The notes beneath the pieces were generated by a model, which saw nothing but the letters and a program-made list of their open reading frames with translations, made no database searches and had not been told where the DNA came from. Source: Sanyastnella coralliicola (GTDB taxonomy: Bacteria > Bacteroidota > Bacteroidia > Flavobacteriales_D > Sanyastnellaceae). Taken from it: a stretch of DNA of 64,000 nt. The stretch spans positions 2,497,501 through 2,561,500 of the forward strand of contig NZ_CP132543.1 in NCBI RefSeq assembly GCF_030845195.1, in the 5' to 3' direction. The first letter of the stretch is position 1. Every line of letters starts with the position of its first letter. A program made the translations under genes and the position numbers. Shown here piece by piece: positions 1 to 7,618 of this stretch.

Positions 1-1998
1 CCGCTTTACGGAATCTTCTCTCCAAATGACGCGCCTCCAGGTCCGCATACCCTATTGTATCAAGTAGAAGGTTGTGACCAGGAGTTCACCGTAAACGTAT
101 TGGAGATCTACACCGGAGAGCGTGTTCGAAGTAGTTGTCCTGAACAAGCCCCATTCATTCCCCAGCCTGATTTTGCTCCGGCTGGAGGAAGTTGGTCTGG
201 CGATGGAATCACCGACGCTAACACCGGAATGTATGATCCAGGAAGCGTTCCGAATGATTATTGGGCAAACCTCATTTACACTGCTCCGAACGGATGTCAG
301 GACACGATTTTCTACTACAATCGCCAGACTGAAATCCCTGTAGACACTGCTTGGTTCTGCATTACTGATGATCCGCTCAACATGAACGAGAATAACACGG
401 GAAGGACTCCTTTTGGTGGTATTTGGACTGGTGCGGGGATTTCGAATCCATGGGGTGACCGTTTTGATTTCACACCTGCATCTGCGGGTGTTGGGGCACA
501 TTGGTTGACCTACGAAGCCAACGGCTGCAGCGATAGTCTTTTGGTTTACGTGATTCCGACCGAGTTGAACGCGCCAAGTCATCAAGTCTGCACGAATGCT
601 GATCCGTTCTACCTTGATCCAAATCAGCCTGAAGGAGGCAGCTGGGTTGGATTGGGCGTGGTTGAGCCTTCGACAGGCCTGTACGATCCTTCGCAGTCGT
701 TCGAAGGCAGTTATTGGATCTATTGGACCACACCAACCGGTTGTGGAGATTCTGTTTTTGTCGAGGTGGAAGAGTTCTTCCAAGCCACTTTGACTGGACT
801 AGAAGAAGTCTATTGCTGGAGTAATGAAGACATTCCACTGGAATTGTTCCCAGACGATGGAACCTTGACCGGAAGCACAGGGCCAGATACCTTCAACCCA
901 GCGCTAGCAGGCGAAGGAAATCACGTTATCACTTATGAATGGTCAGGTAATTTCTGTGCTTCTAACGCTAGCGCGGAAGTCTTTGTCTACCCTCAATTGC
1001 TGGCGTCGCTCCAAGCGAGTGATACGGTGATTTGTCCGGGGGCTGGAACGCAGCTAAGCGTAGTTGCCGAAGGTGGAATTCCCGATGTCTTGTACGAGGT
1101 TGAGTGGAGCGATGGTCTGTTTCCGGTGACAGAAGTGACGGGCATTCCAGAAGAAAGTCAATACTTCTATGTACAAGTCGACGATGGCTGTTCAGACACC
1201 TTCATCGACAGTGTTTGGATTGAAGTGCTTCCGCGCATTGAACCTGTTGTGACGACGAGTGATACACTTTGTTTCGGCTATGACGGTGGTTTCGCTAGCG
1301 CGGAAATGGACATCCCTGAAGAGTTTACGATCACTTGGTCTGGAAATGGAGATATCGACGGAAACGATATTTACACAACCGCAGGTACGGTGGTTGATTT
1401 GAACATCATCGACATCGACAACGGTTGTGAATTTGATAGTCTGGTGCTTGTGCCTAGCTACACGCCAATCGCGGCACTCTTCACCCCAAACCCCAACGAA
1501 GATTGTATCCCCTGGACAAGTCAACCGGTGACCTTTATCGATTTCAGTCAACACGGATTGACCGGACTATGGGACTTTGGAAATGACAACATCGAGCTCT
1601 ACAATCCAGGAACCAATCCGACCCAGAGCTACGATACGCCGGGAGACTATACGGTGTCCTTGTACATTGAGAATGAAGGAGCATGTCCAGACTCCATCAC
1701 ACGCAACGTCTGCATCCTGCCCCCTACACCGATTTTCGTTGCTGACATCTTCTCACCGAATGGAGACATGATCAACGACGAGCTCTTCGTTCGTGGATCG
1801 GGAATCATTGAAATGAACTTCACGGTTTACGATCGATGGGGTGAATTGGTCTGGTCAACAGACAACATGGAAGCCGGCTGGGACGGAAACTTCCGTGGGC
1901 AAGAAATGCCTGCAGGTGTGTATGTCTGGTTCTTGCGTGCCCGTTTGAACGACGGTTTAACAGAGGAATTAACTGGTAACGTGACACTCATCCGATGA
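1..1998 (+). CDS. Large secreted protein with PKD-like domain and type B (gliding-motility-type) T9SS sorting domain, 5' end missing
   Basis: The reading frame is open from the first base, so the gene starts outside the window; the TTG at 55 is internal. About 665 residues are visible. Most of it is a run of immunoglobulin-like segments with regularly spaced Cys, Gly and Trp (GGSW-type turns recur). Around nt 1467-1710 is a PKD-like domain (FIDFSQ, WDFGN, YDTPGDYTVSL). The end, from about nt 1740, is the C-terminal domain of gliding-motility-associated proteins: FSPNGDMINDELF, YDRWGELVW, GWDGNFRG, PAGVYVW. By family knowledge such proteins cross the outer membrane by type IX secretion and stay surface-associated. 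The stop overlaps the start of the PorP/SprF gene by 4 bp (ATGA), so the two are probably co-translated. The ligand is unknown. Confidence 0.9.
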   Translation, partial: PLYGIFSPNDAPPGPHTLLYQVEGCDQEFTVNVLEIYTGERVRSSCPEQAPFIPQPDFAPAGGSWSGDGITDANTGMYDPGSVPNDYWANLIYTAPNGCQDTIFYYNRQTEIPVDTAWFCITDDPLNMNENNTGRTPFGGIWTGAGISNPWGDRFDFTPASAGVGAHWLTYEANGCSDSLLVYVIPTELNAPSHQVCTNADPFYLDPNQPEGGSWVGLGVVEPSTGLYDPSQSFEGSYWIYWTTPTGCGDSVFVEVEEFFQATLTGLEEVYCWSNEDIPLELFPDDGTLTGSTGPDTFNPALAGEGNHVITYEWSGNFCASNASAEVFVYPQLLASLQASDTVICPGAGTQLSVVAEGGIPDVLYEVEWSDGLFPVTEVTGIPEESQYFYVQVDDGCSDTFIDSVWIEVLPRIEPVVTTSDTLCFGYDGGFASAEMDIPEEFTITWSGNGDIDGNDIYTTAGTVVDLNIIDIDNGCEFDSLVLVPSYTPIAALFTPNPNEDCIPWTSQPVTFIDFSQHGLTGLWDFGNDNIELYNPGTNPTQSYDTPGDYTVSLYIENEGACPDSITRNVCILPPTPIFVADIFSPNGDMINDELFVRGSGIIEMNFTVYDRWGELVWSTDNMEAGWDGNFRGQEMPAGVYVWFLRARLNDGLTEELTGNVTLIR

Positions 1999-2993
1999 AG
2001 AAGTGGTATCTACATATCATCCTTTGGGTAAGCGTTAGCGTTCCCACGTTAGTGGAAGCACAAGACCACGTACCGTCACAATTCTGGCGCAGCTTTATTT
2101 TGAACAACCCTGCCAACACAGCGTTGATTCAAGAAGACTACAGGGCCTTCACCAGCTACCGCAATCAATGGTCAAGCGTGAACTCGCCCTTCAAGACCAT
2201 GCTCGCCGCTGGAGAAGCCAAGTTGCGGAAAGGAAACTTCTCATACTTCGGCGTAGGTGCGACAGTTTTGAATGACAAAGCGGGAGACTCGCAATTGGGA
2301 TTGTTCCAAGCGAACTTGTCGTTTGCCTACCACATGCGCATAGGCAGCAAAGACGGACTCAGCGCAGGAATTGCGGCAGGCTACATGCAGCGCAGTATCA
2401 ACATCGACGGCCTCGAATGGGACAGTCAATTCAACGGTGTAGGCGTAGATCCAACCCTTGCCAGCGGTGAATCATTCGGAAACCAACAGAGCAGCGCGAT
2501 CGATGTCTCTGCCGGCATGCACTGGTCACACGACAAGGTTCGTCGATACGACCTTGGCATAGCCATCTGGCACTACGGACAAGCCTCAGGCTTTTTAGAC
2601 AACAGCATTGAAAAAACTCTTCCACGCTACGTAGGAAACTTTGTGTGGTACGAAGATTTTGGTCCGGTAGGCGCAAGATTCCAGGCCCTCTATACCCAAC
2701 AAGGCGGCGCCATGCAAGTCGTAGTCGGAGGAACCGGAAGGTACCGAGTGGGAGCTGATTCACGCTTCACCAGCGCCCGCACTAGTAACGCGATCATTGG
2801 AGGTATCCACTACCGCTACCAAGACGCCATCCTCGTTAATCTCGGTTACGAATACCGACGCCAATACGAGATTGGATTGAGCTATGACTTCACCACAAGC
2901 AATCTAGCCCGCAACAATCAAGGAAGAGGGGGATTTGAGATTACGCTTAGTTGGAAGGGGTGGTATGTGGATCGACGAATAAGGGTAAGGTAG
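1995..2993 (+). CDS. PorP/SprF family type IX secretion outer-membrane protein
   Basis: 332 residues with a signal peptide ending near AQ at 22-23, then the family's typical opening (PSQFWRSFILNNPANTAL) and a beta-barrel-like series of alternating strands with a positively charged C-terminus. PorP/SprF proteins are often encoded right after very large type B sorting-domain proteins and are thought to help anchor or assemble them on the surface. Here the ATGA overlap with the upstream CHU-type gene fits that pairing. Which cargo it serves is inferred only from the position. Confidence 0.9.
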   Translation: MKKWYLHIILWVSVSVPTLVEAQDHVPSQFWRSFILNNPANTALIQEDYRAFTSYRNQWSSVNSPFKTMLAAGEAKLRKGNFSYFGVGATVLNDKAGDSQLGLFQANLSFAYHMRIGSKDGLSAGIAAGYMQRSINIDGLEWDSQFNGVGVDPTLASGESFGNQQSSAIDVSAGMHWSHDKVRRYDLGIAIWHYGQASGFLDNSIEKTLPRYVGNFVWYEDFGPVGARFQALYTQQGGAMQVVVGGTGRYRVGADSRFTSARTSNAIIGGIHYRYQDAILVNLGYEYRRQYEIGLSYDFTTSNLARNNQGRGGFEITLSWKGWYVDRRIRVR

Positions 2994-2995
2994 AC

Positions 2996-3030
2996 TATAA
3001 TCGATAATCGATAATCTATAATCGATAACT
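2996..3030. repeat. Heptamer array, [T/G]ATAATC x5
   Basis: Five head-to-tail 7-bp units (TATAATC, GATAATC, GATAATC, TATAATC, GATAACT) begin directly after the stop codon of the PorP/SprF gene. It is the first of many arrays with the same 7-bp period. Confidence 0.85.
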
Positions 3031-3050
3031 GAGGGCGCTCGTTCAACATT

Positions 3051-3124
3051 CCACGAACCACGTACCACCAACCACGTACCACGTACCACGCACCACGTAC
3101 CACGTACCACGTACCACCAACCAC
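3051..3124. repeat. Heptamer array, CCACGTA x10.5
   Basis: Ten and a half 7-bp units in perfect register. Six are exactly CCACGTA; the others differ by one or two bases (CCACGAA, CCACCAA, CCACGCA). The array runs up to and supplies the first base of the stop codon (complement of CTA, 3124-3126) of the small leftward gene. There are no spacers of CRISPR length. Confidence 0.9.
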
Positions 3125-3285
3125 TAGGATACCCAGCGATAGATCAGGTAGGCCAAGCAAAGAATAAACATCCAGAACGAAATCTTATTAATCCCGTGCA
3201 TGACGCGGAGGTTGATTCCTTCGTCTTTTTCTTTCTTGAAGAGGTTTACCGGGTTGATGTAATAGAGGACTTTTCGGAAAAACAT
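3124..3285 (-). CDS. Small single-pass membrane protein, DUF6728-like
   Basis: 53 residues, starting ATG at 3285. The N-terminal half is charged and amphipathic (INPVNLFKKEKDEG). Then comes the motif RVMHGINKIS, followed by one membrane helix at about 36-52. The MHGINKIS-helix layout matches the short Flavobacteriia proteins annotated as DUF6728, as far as I recall that family; function unknown. It lies 43 bp downstream of ridA on the same strand and is probably co-transcribed with it. Its stop codon touches a heptamer array. Confidence 0.7.
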   Translation of the reverse strand: MFFRKVLYYINPVNLFKKEKDEGINLRVMHGINKISFWMFILCLAYLIYRWVS

Positions 3286-3328
3286 GGCTTGGCGTGTTTA
3301 AGATAGAACTGTGGGGAGGGCAGAATGT

Positions 3329-3709
3329 TTACTGCTTCGCTGCGATGACGCTGATCTCGACGTTTACGCCTTTGGGCAGTCCTTTCACAGCGACGGTTTC
3401 GCGGGCTGGGAAATCAGACTCAAAGTACGAGGCGTAGATGGCGTTCACCTCATTGAAGAGATCCATATCTGAAAGGAAGATGGACGTCTTGAGGATATCG
3501 CGCACTGAGTATCCTGCGGCTTCTAGCACGGCTTCGAGGTTACTCATCACCTTTGTTGCTTCCTCTTGGATGGAAGAGTTCATTAGTTCACCGCTTCCTG
3601 CGTCAAGGGCGATTTGTCCGCTGACGAAAAGGAAGTCTCCAAACTTTACTGCTTGGTTATATGGTCCGATTGGTGCTGGGGCACCTGAGGTAGTAATGAT
3701 CTCTTTCAT
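3329..3709 (-). CDS. ridA: RidA family enamine/imine deaminase
   Basis: 126 residues, the usual length for RidA/YjgF. Family landmarks are present: APAPIGPYNQAV at the N-terminus, FVSGQIALD, a central AGYSVRDILKTSIFL, and near the C-terminus FPARETVAVKGLPKG with the Arg that binds the substrate carboxylate in active RidA proteins. RidA hydrolyses the reactive 2-aminoacrylate-type enamines released by PLP enzymes and so protects them. It is divergent from pabA, with only 30 bp between the start codons, and has its own TAnnTTTG box. Confidence 0.95.
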   Translation of the reverse strand: MKEIITTSGAPAPIGPYNQAVKFGDFLFVSGQIALDAGSGELMNSSIQEEATKVMSNLEAVLEAAGYSVRDILKTSIFLSDMDLFNEVNAIYASYFESDFPARETVAVKGLPKGVNVEISVIAAKQ

Positions 3710-3714
3710 TGGAT

Positions 3715-3722
3715 TACATTTG
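3715..3722 (+). promoter_or_regulatory. Candidate -7 promoter box TACATTTG for pabA
   Basis: Perfect match to the Bacteroidota -7 consensus TAnnTTTG, 17 bp before the TTG start of pabA. No clear -33 TTG was found. It faces, and lies 4 bp from, the opposite-strand box for ridA. Confidence 0.55.
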
Positions 3723-3726
3723 CGAC

Positions 3727-3734
3727 CAAAGTTA
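3727..3734 (-). promoter_or_regulatory. Candidate -7 promoter box TAACTTTG for ridA
   Basis: Perfect TAnnTTTG on the minus strand, 17 bp before the ridA ATG. The predicted start sites of the two divergent genes would fall so that the transcripts overlap at their 5' ends. Confidence 0.55.
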
Positions 3735-3739
3735 GCGCA

Positions 3740-4324
3740 TTGAGGCTACTCATACTCGACAATTACGATTCATTCACATACAACCTGCATCACTACCTCG
3801 TTCCAATGGTAGATCAGGTCGACGTATTCCGCAACGACGCCATTGCTTTAGACGAGGTTGCAGCGTATGACGCCGTGGTGTTGTCTCCTGGTCCGGGTCT
3901 ACCCAAGGAAGCCGGTATCATGATGGATCTTATCGAAAGGTATGTCGAAACCAAACCCATCCTCGGGGTTTGTTTGGGACATCAAGCCTTATGCGAATAC
4001 TTTGGTGGTCAGCTTCTAAATCTTCCAGAAGTGTATCATGGAAGAGTAAGTCAGTGCCACATTAAAGACCGCGAAGGCTTGTTTCAAGGCATCCCCACTC
4101 CCTTCACCATCGGACATTACCATTCATGGGTCATAGACCCTGAAACATCCGGAAAAGGCATCCAAGTCACCGCCATCAACGAATTCGGATGGATGATGGC
4201 CATGCGCCATGAGCAACACCCATGCTGCGGCGTTCAATTCCACCCGGAGAGTGTAATGACGGAGTATGGGAAAGAGTTACTCCGAAACTGGGTTGAGCAA
4301 GCGGCGCTGAATGTGAAACGATAA
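3740..4324 (+). CDS. pabA: Glutamine amidotransferase subunit of anthranilate/aminodeoxychorismate synthase
   Basis: 194 residues of a class I glutamine amidotransferase. It opens with LLILDNYDSFTYN, has the nucleophile elbow GVCLGHQ (Cys78) and the His-Glu pair in GVQFHPES (His168, Glu170), plus the oxyanion-side SPGPG. It supplies ammonia from glutamine to a chorismate-using partner for folate (pABA) or tryptophan synthesis. No partner gene (pabB/trpE) is in the window, so pabA and trpG cannot be separated. The start is TTG at 3740; it gives the canonical family N-terminus and lies behind a TACATTTG box. Confidence 0.9.
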   Translation: MRLLILDNYDSFTYNLHHYLVPMVDQVDVFRNDAIALDEVAAYDAVVLSPGPGLPKEAGIMMDLIERYVETKPILGVCLGHQALCEYFGGQLLNLPEVYHGRVSQCHIKDREGLFQGIPTPFTIGHYHSWVIDPETSGKGIQVTAINEFGWMMAMRHEQHPCCGVQFHPESVMTEYGKELLRNWVEQAALNVKR

Positions 4325-4349
4325 AAAGTACCAGGATTAGCAAAGCCAC

Positions 4350-4414
4350 AGCATACTGCATACAGCATACCGCATACAGACGGTCCACAGTCCACAGTCC
4401 ACGGTCCACAGTCC
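4350..4414. repeat. Heptamer arrays, [A/T/C]GCATAC x4 then [A/G]GTCCAC x4.7
   Basis: Four units of NGCATAC (4350-4377), a 4-bp joint, then four and a half units of RGTCCAC (4382-4414). It lies downstream of pabA and ends 31 bp before the MscS-like start. Confidence 0.85.
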
Positions 4415-4445
4415 TCGAGATGGATTTCTTCCTTACATTCGTCCC

Positions 4446-4949
4446 ATGGCAGAAGAACACTACATGAAGATCATCGAGACGGGGATTATTGCAATAGCAT
4501 TTCTCATCATCCGCACCATCATCTTTCGGATCATTAACAAGACGATGACCGATCGTTTTCTCCATGAAACCAGAGGGGTTGTCATGAAGAAAGTGATCAG
4601 CATCACACTCACCTTGATCGCCCTCATTTTTGCATCTTTGATTTGGGGGGTTGATCAAGCCGAATTGGCAGTATTCATAGGATCTGTATTAACGGTTGTA
4701 GGAGTCGCGTTCTTCGCTCAGTGGTCACTCTTATCGAACATTACTTCGAGCATTATCATCTTCTTCAATCACCCGATCAAACTCAATGATCAAATTGTGA
4801 TTATGGAAGGCAAAGAATTCGAGATCAAGGGTAAGGTGACCAACATTGGACTGTTCTTCATCACTCTTGAAATGGCAGATGGTGAGGAGTTGAGTTTGCC
4901 GAACAATGTGTTTATTCAGAAGAGCGTACGAAAGATTTCGAAGGCTTAA
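4446..4949 (+). CDS. Short MscS-like mechanosensitive channel family protein
   Basis: 167 residues. Three hydrophobic segments at about 13-31, 49-68 and 73-95; the third resembles the pore helix of MscS. It is followed by the beta domain (about 108-160) with NHPIKLNDQI, VTNIGLFF and LPNN, which are characteristic of the family. It ends where the C-terminal alpha/beta vestibule domain would begin in E. coli MscS (about 286 residues), so it is a minimal version, not obviously a truncation. MscS channels release solutes on osmotic downshift. The internal ATG at residue 7 is an alternative start. The last codon and the stop are also the first unit of a heptamer array. Confidence 0.82.
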   Translation: MAEEHYMKIIETGIIAIAFLIIRTIIFRIINKTMTDRFLHETRGVVMKKVISITLTLIALIFASLIWGVDQAELAVFIGSVLTVVGVAFFAQWSLLSNITSSIIIFFNHPIKLNDQIVIMEGKEFEIKGKVTNIGLFFITLEMADGEELSLPNNVFIQKSVRKISKA

Positions 4950-4984
4950 GGCGTAGGGCTTAAGGCCTATGGCGTTAGGCGAAC
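4943..4984. repeat. Heptamer array GGCNTAN x6, starting inside the mscS-like gene
   Basis: Six 7-bp units (GGCTTAA, GGCGTAG, GGCTTAA, GGCCTAT, GGCGTTA, GGCGAAC). The first unit contains the stop codon TAA of the MscS-like gene. The same word in either orientation recurs at 5629, 28370, 28483, 29452, 29541, 30387, 34858 and 35559. Confidence 0.85.
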
Positions 4985-5000
4985 TTAACTGATCATGCAG

Positions 5001-5117
5001 CCGCCGCAGGCGGACTAATCATGCTGAAACCGGCGTCCGGCATCCGGCGTCCGAAATTTTCATTATGTCGATAACCAAGACCTAATCATGCTGATTCCGG
5101 CGTCCGGCGTCCGAAAC
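5001..5117. repeat. REP-like module: hairpin CCGCC-GCA-GGCGG, ACTAATCATGCTG, then CCGGCNT heptamers (two copies)
   Basis: A perfect 5-bp hairpin (5001-5013) is followed by ACTAATCATGCTG and heptamers CCGGCGT, CCGGCAT, CCGGCGT, CCGAAAT (5030-5057). A second partial copy (CCTAATCATGCTG plus CCGGCGT x2, CCGAAAC) ends at 5117. The same composite recurs at 7333-7552, 28402-28470 and 29490-29528. It lies in the gap between two convergent genes. Confidence 0.8.
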
Positions 5118-5159
5118 TATCATTACATCAATAAAACTCATTCCTCATTATTCAAAAGC

Positions 5160-5180
5160 AGCTTACGGCTTACAGCTTAC
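5160..5180. repeat. Heptamer array [A/G]GCTTAC x3 overlapping the 3' end of the 5170 gene
   Basis: AGCTTAC, GGCTTAC, AGCTTAC in tandem. The array overlaps the stop codon and the last codons of the leftward gene ending at 5170, so its C-terminal residues are partly repeat-encoded. Confidence 0.7.
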
Positions 5181-5619
5181 TGCCTGCGTATTCGCTTAGC
5201 TGCTGGCACCACTCAAGCACAGCCACCTTGTCTTGTTCCTTTGGCTCCTTTCCCTTCATGTGAAGCTTGAGTTCTTCGATGTGTTCTTGAGCTAAGGCTT
5301 GGTGGTCTCCTTCCAGTTCTTCTAGGCGTTGGATCATGTGGATGAGGAATTCTCTGCTTCGCTGATCGTAGATTTCAGCGCGAGAAAGAGCTCCTCGATT
5401 TCCTCGACGCAAGGCTCTGCGCTCACGCTTTGGCACATCCATATTTAAATACAAAGTTTCAGGTGCCACATTCACGCGGACACCTACTACTCCTTTTCCC
5501 TCGCAGTACGCACACATACCCGGTAACCAAAGCAATTCAGCGTTGAGTCGTTTGATGTCGGCATCATCGACACTTCCTTTTCCGAGGCAGCGTGGGCAGG
5601 GTTTGGTTTTGAAGAACAT
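5170..5619 (-). CDS. Unknown protein with two CxxCxGKG zinc-finger-like knuckles
   Basis: 149 residues, family not recognised. The N-terminus carries two CxxC knuckles of DnaJ type, CPRCLGKG (Cys8, Cys11) and CAYCEGKG (Cys36, Cys39), which could together bind one zinc ion. A basic patch follows (KRERRALRRGNRGALSR, about 69-85), then a predicted helical, acidic C-terminal half (about 85-140) ending in a short stretch encoded within the adjoining heptamer repeat. No signal peptide or membrane segment, so cytoplasmic. The knuckles plus basic patch suggest nucleic acid or protein binding, but this is inference. Confidence 0.6.
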   Translation of the reverse strand: MFFKTKPCPRCLGKGSVDDADIKRLNAELLWLPGMCAYCEGKGVVGVRVNVAPETLYLNMDVPKRERRALRRGNRGALSRAEIYDQRSREFLIHMIQRLEELEGDHQALAQEHIEELKLHMKGKEPKEQDKVAVLEWCQQLSEYAGSKL

Positions 5620-5628
5620 GTTTTTCTT

Positions 5629-5656
5629 GGCTTAGGGCGTATGGCTTAAGGCTTAA
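5629..5656. repeat. Heptamer array GGCNTAN x4
   Basis: GGCTTAG, GGCGTAT, GGCTTAA, GGCTTAA. This is one of the few arrays located upstream of starts, in the divergent gap before the serine hydrolase gene. Confidence 0.8.
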
Positions 5657-5797
5657 GTTGCAATTTAGTATTCAGAGATTATTACTCAATACCTTTTCCG
5701 TTCACTTATCGTAGTCTACCGTTTACGGAAACTACGGGCGGTACTCCTTGGCTTTCTATCTAACTTGAGGGAACATTAACGAAAATCACTTCTCTCG

Positions 5798-7258
5798 ATG
5801 TTTACCAAAACGACTCCACTGGCTTGGCTGGGACTGACAGCTCTTTTCCTCTCTCTATCACCTTCTGTCTTAGCTCAAAATGAAGACTTTTCGCTCTCAC
5901 GATTTTCGGAGTACGAGCATAAGATTCCGACCGTTGATTTATCGAAGTCGACGGGGACTGAAGATGTGCTTGACCAGGCATTTGATGACGCGTTCGCTGG
6001 TTCTACGGTGAAAGGAATGACTGCTGCATTGGTAACTTCTGAAGGAACCGTTTGGGAGCGCGCAGCTGGGTTGAGTGAAGAGTTTCCAGCTGACGCTACG
6101 CTCACCATTGATCACCTTCACGGAATTGCCTCGAATACGAAATCGTACGTCGCGGCGACCGTTCTTTTGATGGCAGAAGATGGCTTGCTAGATATCGACG
6201 ATTCAATGGATATGTACCTCGAGCCTATCGAGAACACAGATGGGTCAGTGACCATCGCACAGCTGTTGGGAATGCGCAGTGGATTCAGTGATTATCTCAA
6301 TGACAATCCTGACTGGGTGCCATACCTCTTTGATGAAGAGGGAACCATTTGGGAGATTGAAGATCTACTCAGTTTATTCATGCTCGAACCGAACTTTGAC
6401 GTCGACCAAGACTGGGGGTACTCCAACAGCAACTACCTGCTAGCCGCATTGATCATGGAAAGCATCACAGGCAATCCATGGCACGAAGAAGTGCGAAACA
6501 GAGTCCTCGACCCACTCGGATTGACTGAGACTTTCGTCTACCCATTCGAGGAACCAACCAACGAACAAGCGCTCTCTCATGTCTGGGGTGGCAACGAAGA
6601 TGGAGAATTTGTAGACCTAACGGAGGTTATTGATATCCCAAGCTTCTTCAGCATTGCCACCAGCGCAGGATGCATCATCAGCACCGCAGAAGACCTCGCC
6701 AAGTTCAGAGTTGGCCTGCACGGCGGTCAACTTCTTGAAGCTGCGAGCTATGAAGAAATGAAACAAGCCTACTCCCCTGCCGGCATCGGCATTGACTACG
6801 GACTGGGCATCTACTCAGACAACTATTTCGCAGAAGAAAACTGGGGCCATGATGGAAGCTGGGGTTACTTAAGCCTCTCACGCTACTTCCCAGAGTGCGA
6901 TTACGCCTTAGTTGTCATTCAAAATGAACCACGCACCCAAGGGGTTGGCAACAACTACGTAAACGCATTCCTTGACCTCAAAGAAACCTACGACATCTGC
7001 GAATGCGGCTTGGTCTCAACCGATGAGATTTCGCCAGTAGAAATAGATCTATATCCTAACCCTTCAAGTGGGGTGTTGAATGTGCAGGTAGATGCTTTGG
7101 AGGTGGAGTTGCGAGTGATTGATCTTCTTGGAAACACCGTCATCGGCAACTTAAAGGCTGGAAGCAACTCACTTGAGATGCTGAGCAATGGTACGTATTT
7201 GGTTGTGGGTGTTGTTGATGGGGAGATTGTTAGGGAGAAGGTTTTGGTGGAGAAGTAA
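5798..7258 (+). CDS. Secreted serine hydrolase (beta-lactamase/DD-peptidase fold) with type A T9SS sorting domain
   Basis: 486 residues: signal peptide to about AQ at 26-27; beta-lactamase-type hydrolase domain (about 50-395) with the catalytic S-x-x-K (Ser112, Lys115 in SNTK), Y-x-N (Tyr208-Asn210) and an H-x-G third motif (His351-Gly353 in HDGSW); then a C-terminal type A sorting domain (about 411-486) with DLYPNPSSG and a final basic stretch. All three active-site motifs are intact. Class C-like serine hydrolases act as esterases, peptidases or DD-carboxypeptidases; the substrate cannot be told here. T9SS export to the cell surface or medium is inferred from the sorting domain. A degraded copy of its 3' end lies at 9223-9332. 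Confidence 0.92.
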   Translation: MFTKTTPLAWLGLTALFLSLSPSVLAQNEDFSLSRFSEYEHKIPTVDLSKSTGTEDVLDQAFDDAFAGSTVKGMTAALVTSEGTVWERAAGLSEEFPADATLTIDHLHGIASNTKSYVAATVLLMAEDGLLDIDDSMDMYLEPIENTDGSVTIAQLLGMRSGFSDYLNDNPDWVPYLFDEEGTIWEIEDLLSLFMLEPNFDVDQDWGYSNSNYLLAALIMESITGNPWHEEVRNRVLDPLGLTETFVYPFEEPTNEQALSHVWGGNEDGEFVDLTEVIDIPSFFSIATSAGCIISTAEDLAKFRVGLHGGQLLEAASYEEMKQAYSPAGIGIDYGLGIYSDNYFAEENWGHDGSWGYLSLSRYFPECDYALVVIQNEPRTQGVGNNYVNAFLDLKETYDICECGLVSTDEISPVEIDLYPNPSSGVLNVQVDALEVELRVIDLLGNTVIGNLKAGSNSLEMLSNGTYLVVGVVDGEIVREKVLVEK

Positions 7259-7262
7259 GGTT

Positions 7263-7304
7263 TTAGTCTTGAGTATTTAGTTCTTGGTTTTTAGTTTGGG
7301 TATT
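7263..7304. repeat. Heptamer array TTAGTNT-type x6
   Basis: TTAGTCT, TGAGTAT, TTAGTTC, TTGGTTT, TTAGTTT, GGGTATT, starting 5 bp after the serine hydrolase stop. The same word family appears at 9335-9383 and 17474-17508. Confidence 0.75.
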
Positions 7305-7332
7305 CGCCTCGGGTGGATTAATCATGCTGATT

Positions 7333-7552
7333 CCGGCGTTCGGCATTCGGCGTCCGAAACTTTCTTCATATCAATAACCTAATTCCTAATCACGCTAACC
7401 GCCAAAGGCGGACTAATCATACTAACCGCCGAAGGCAGACTAATCATGCTGATTCCGGCGTCCGGCTTCCGGCTTCCGAAATTTTCATTCTATCGATAAC
7501 TAAAACCTAATCATACTAACCGCCGAAAGCGGACTAACCATGCTATTCGCTC
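7333..7552. repeat. Cluster of REP-like modules and CCGGCNT heptamers
   Basis: Two heptamer blocks (7333-7360 and 7455-7482; CCGGCGT/CCGGCTT ending in CCGAAA) alternate with three small hairpins of the form CCGCC-N3-GGCGG (7398-7410 perfect; 7425-7437 and 7520-7532 with one mismatch each). Each hairpin is followed by ACTAATCAT(G/A)CT or a near copy. With the array at 7263 this fills most of the 360-bp gap before the next gene; I see no gene in it. Confidence 0.8.
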
Positions 7553-7618
7553 CAAGCGACCTCCCCATCCTATTCCCAAATTCCCTTTCTTCGTAATAAG
7601 AAACTACTTCATCTGATT

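Noticed and set aside
52-783. Leftward 243-codon open frame opposite the adhesin-like gene
   Set aside because: Antisense shadow of a frame with clear domain structure; no recognisable motif.
3051-3124. CRISPR-like regular repeat
   Set aside because: Units are 7 bp, contiguous and degenerate, with no spacers of 26-40 bp and no cas genes in the window.
2904-3160. Two overlapping leftward open frames of 68 and 80 codons
   Set aside because: They are translations of the CCACGTA and TATAATC arrays, giving low-complexity VRGTW-type peptides, and they overlap the real small gene at 3124-3285 in another frame.
4176-4658. Leftward 160-codon open frame
   Set aside because: It runs antisense across the pabA end, a repeat block and the MscS-like start; composition is not protein-like and both overlapped genes are well supported.
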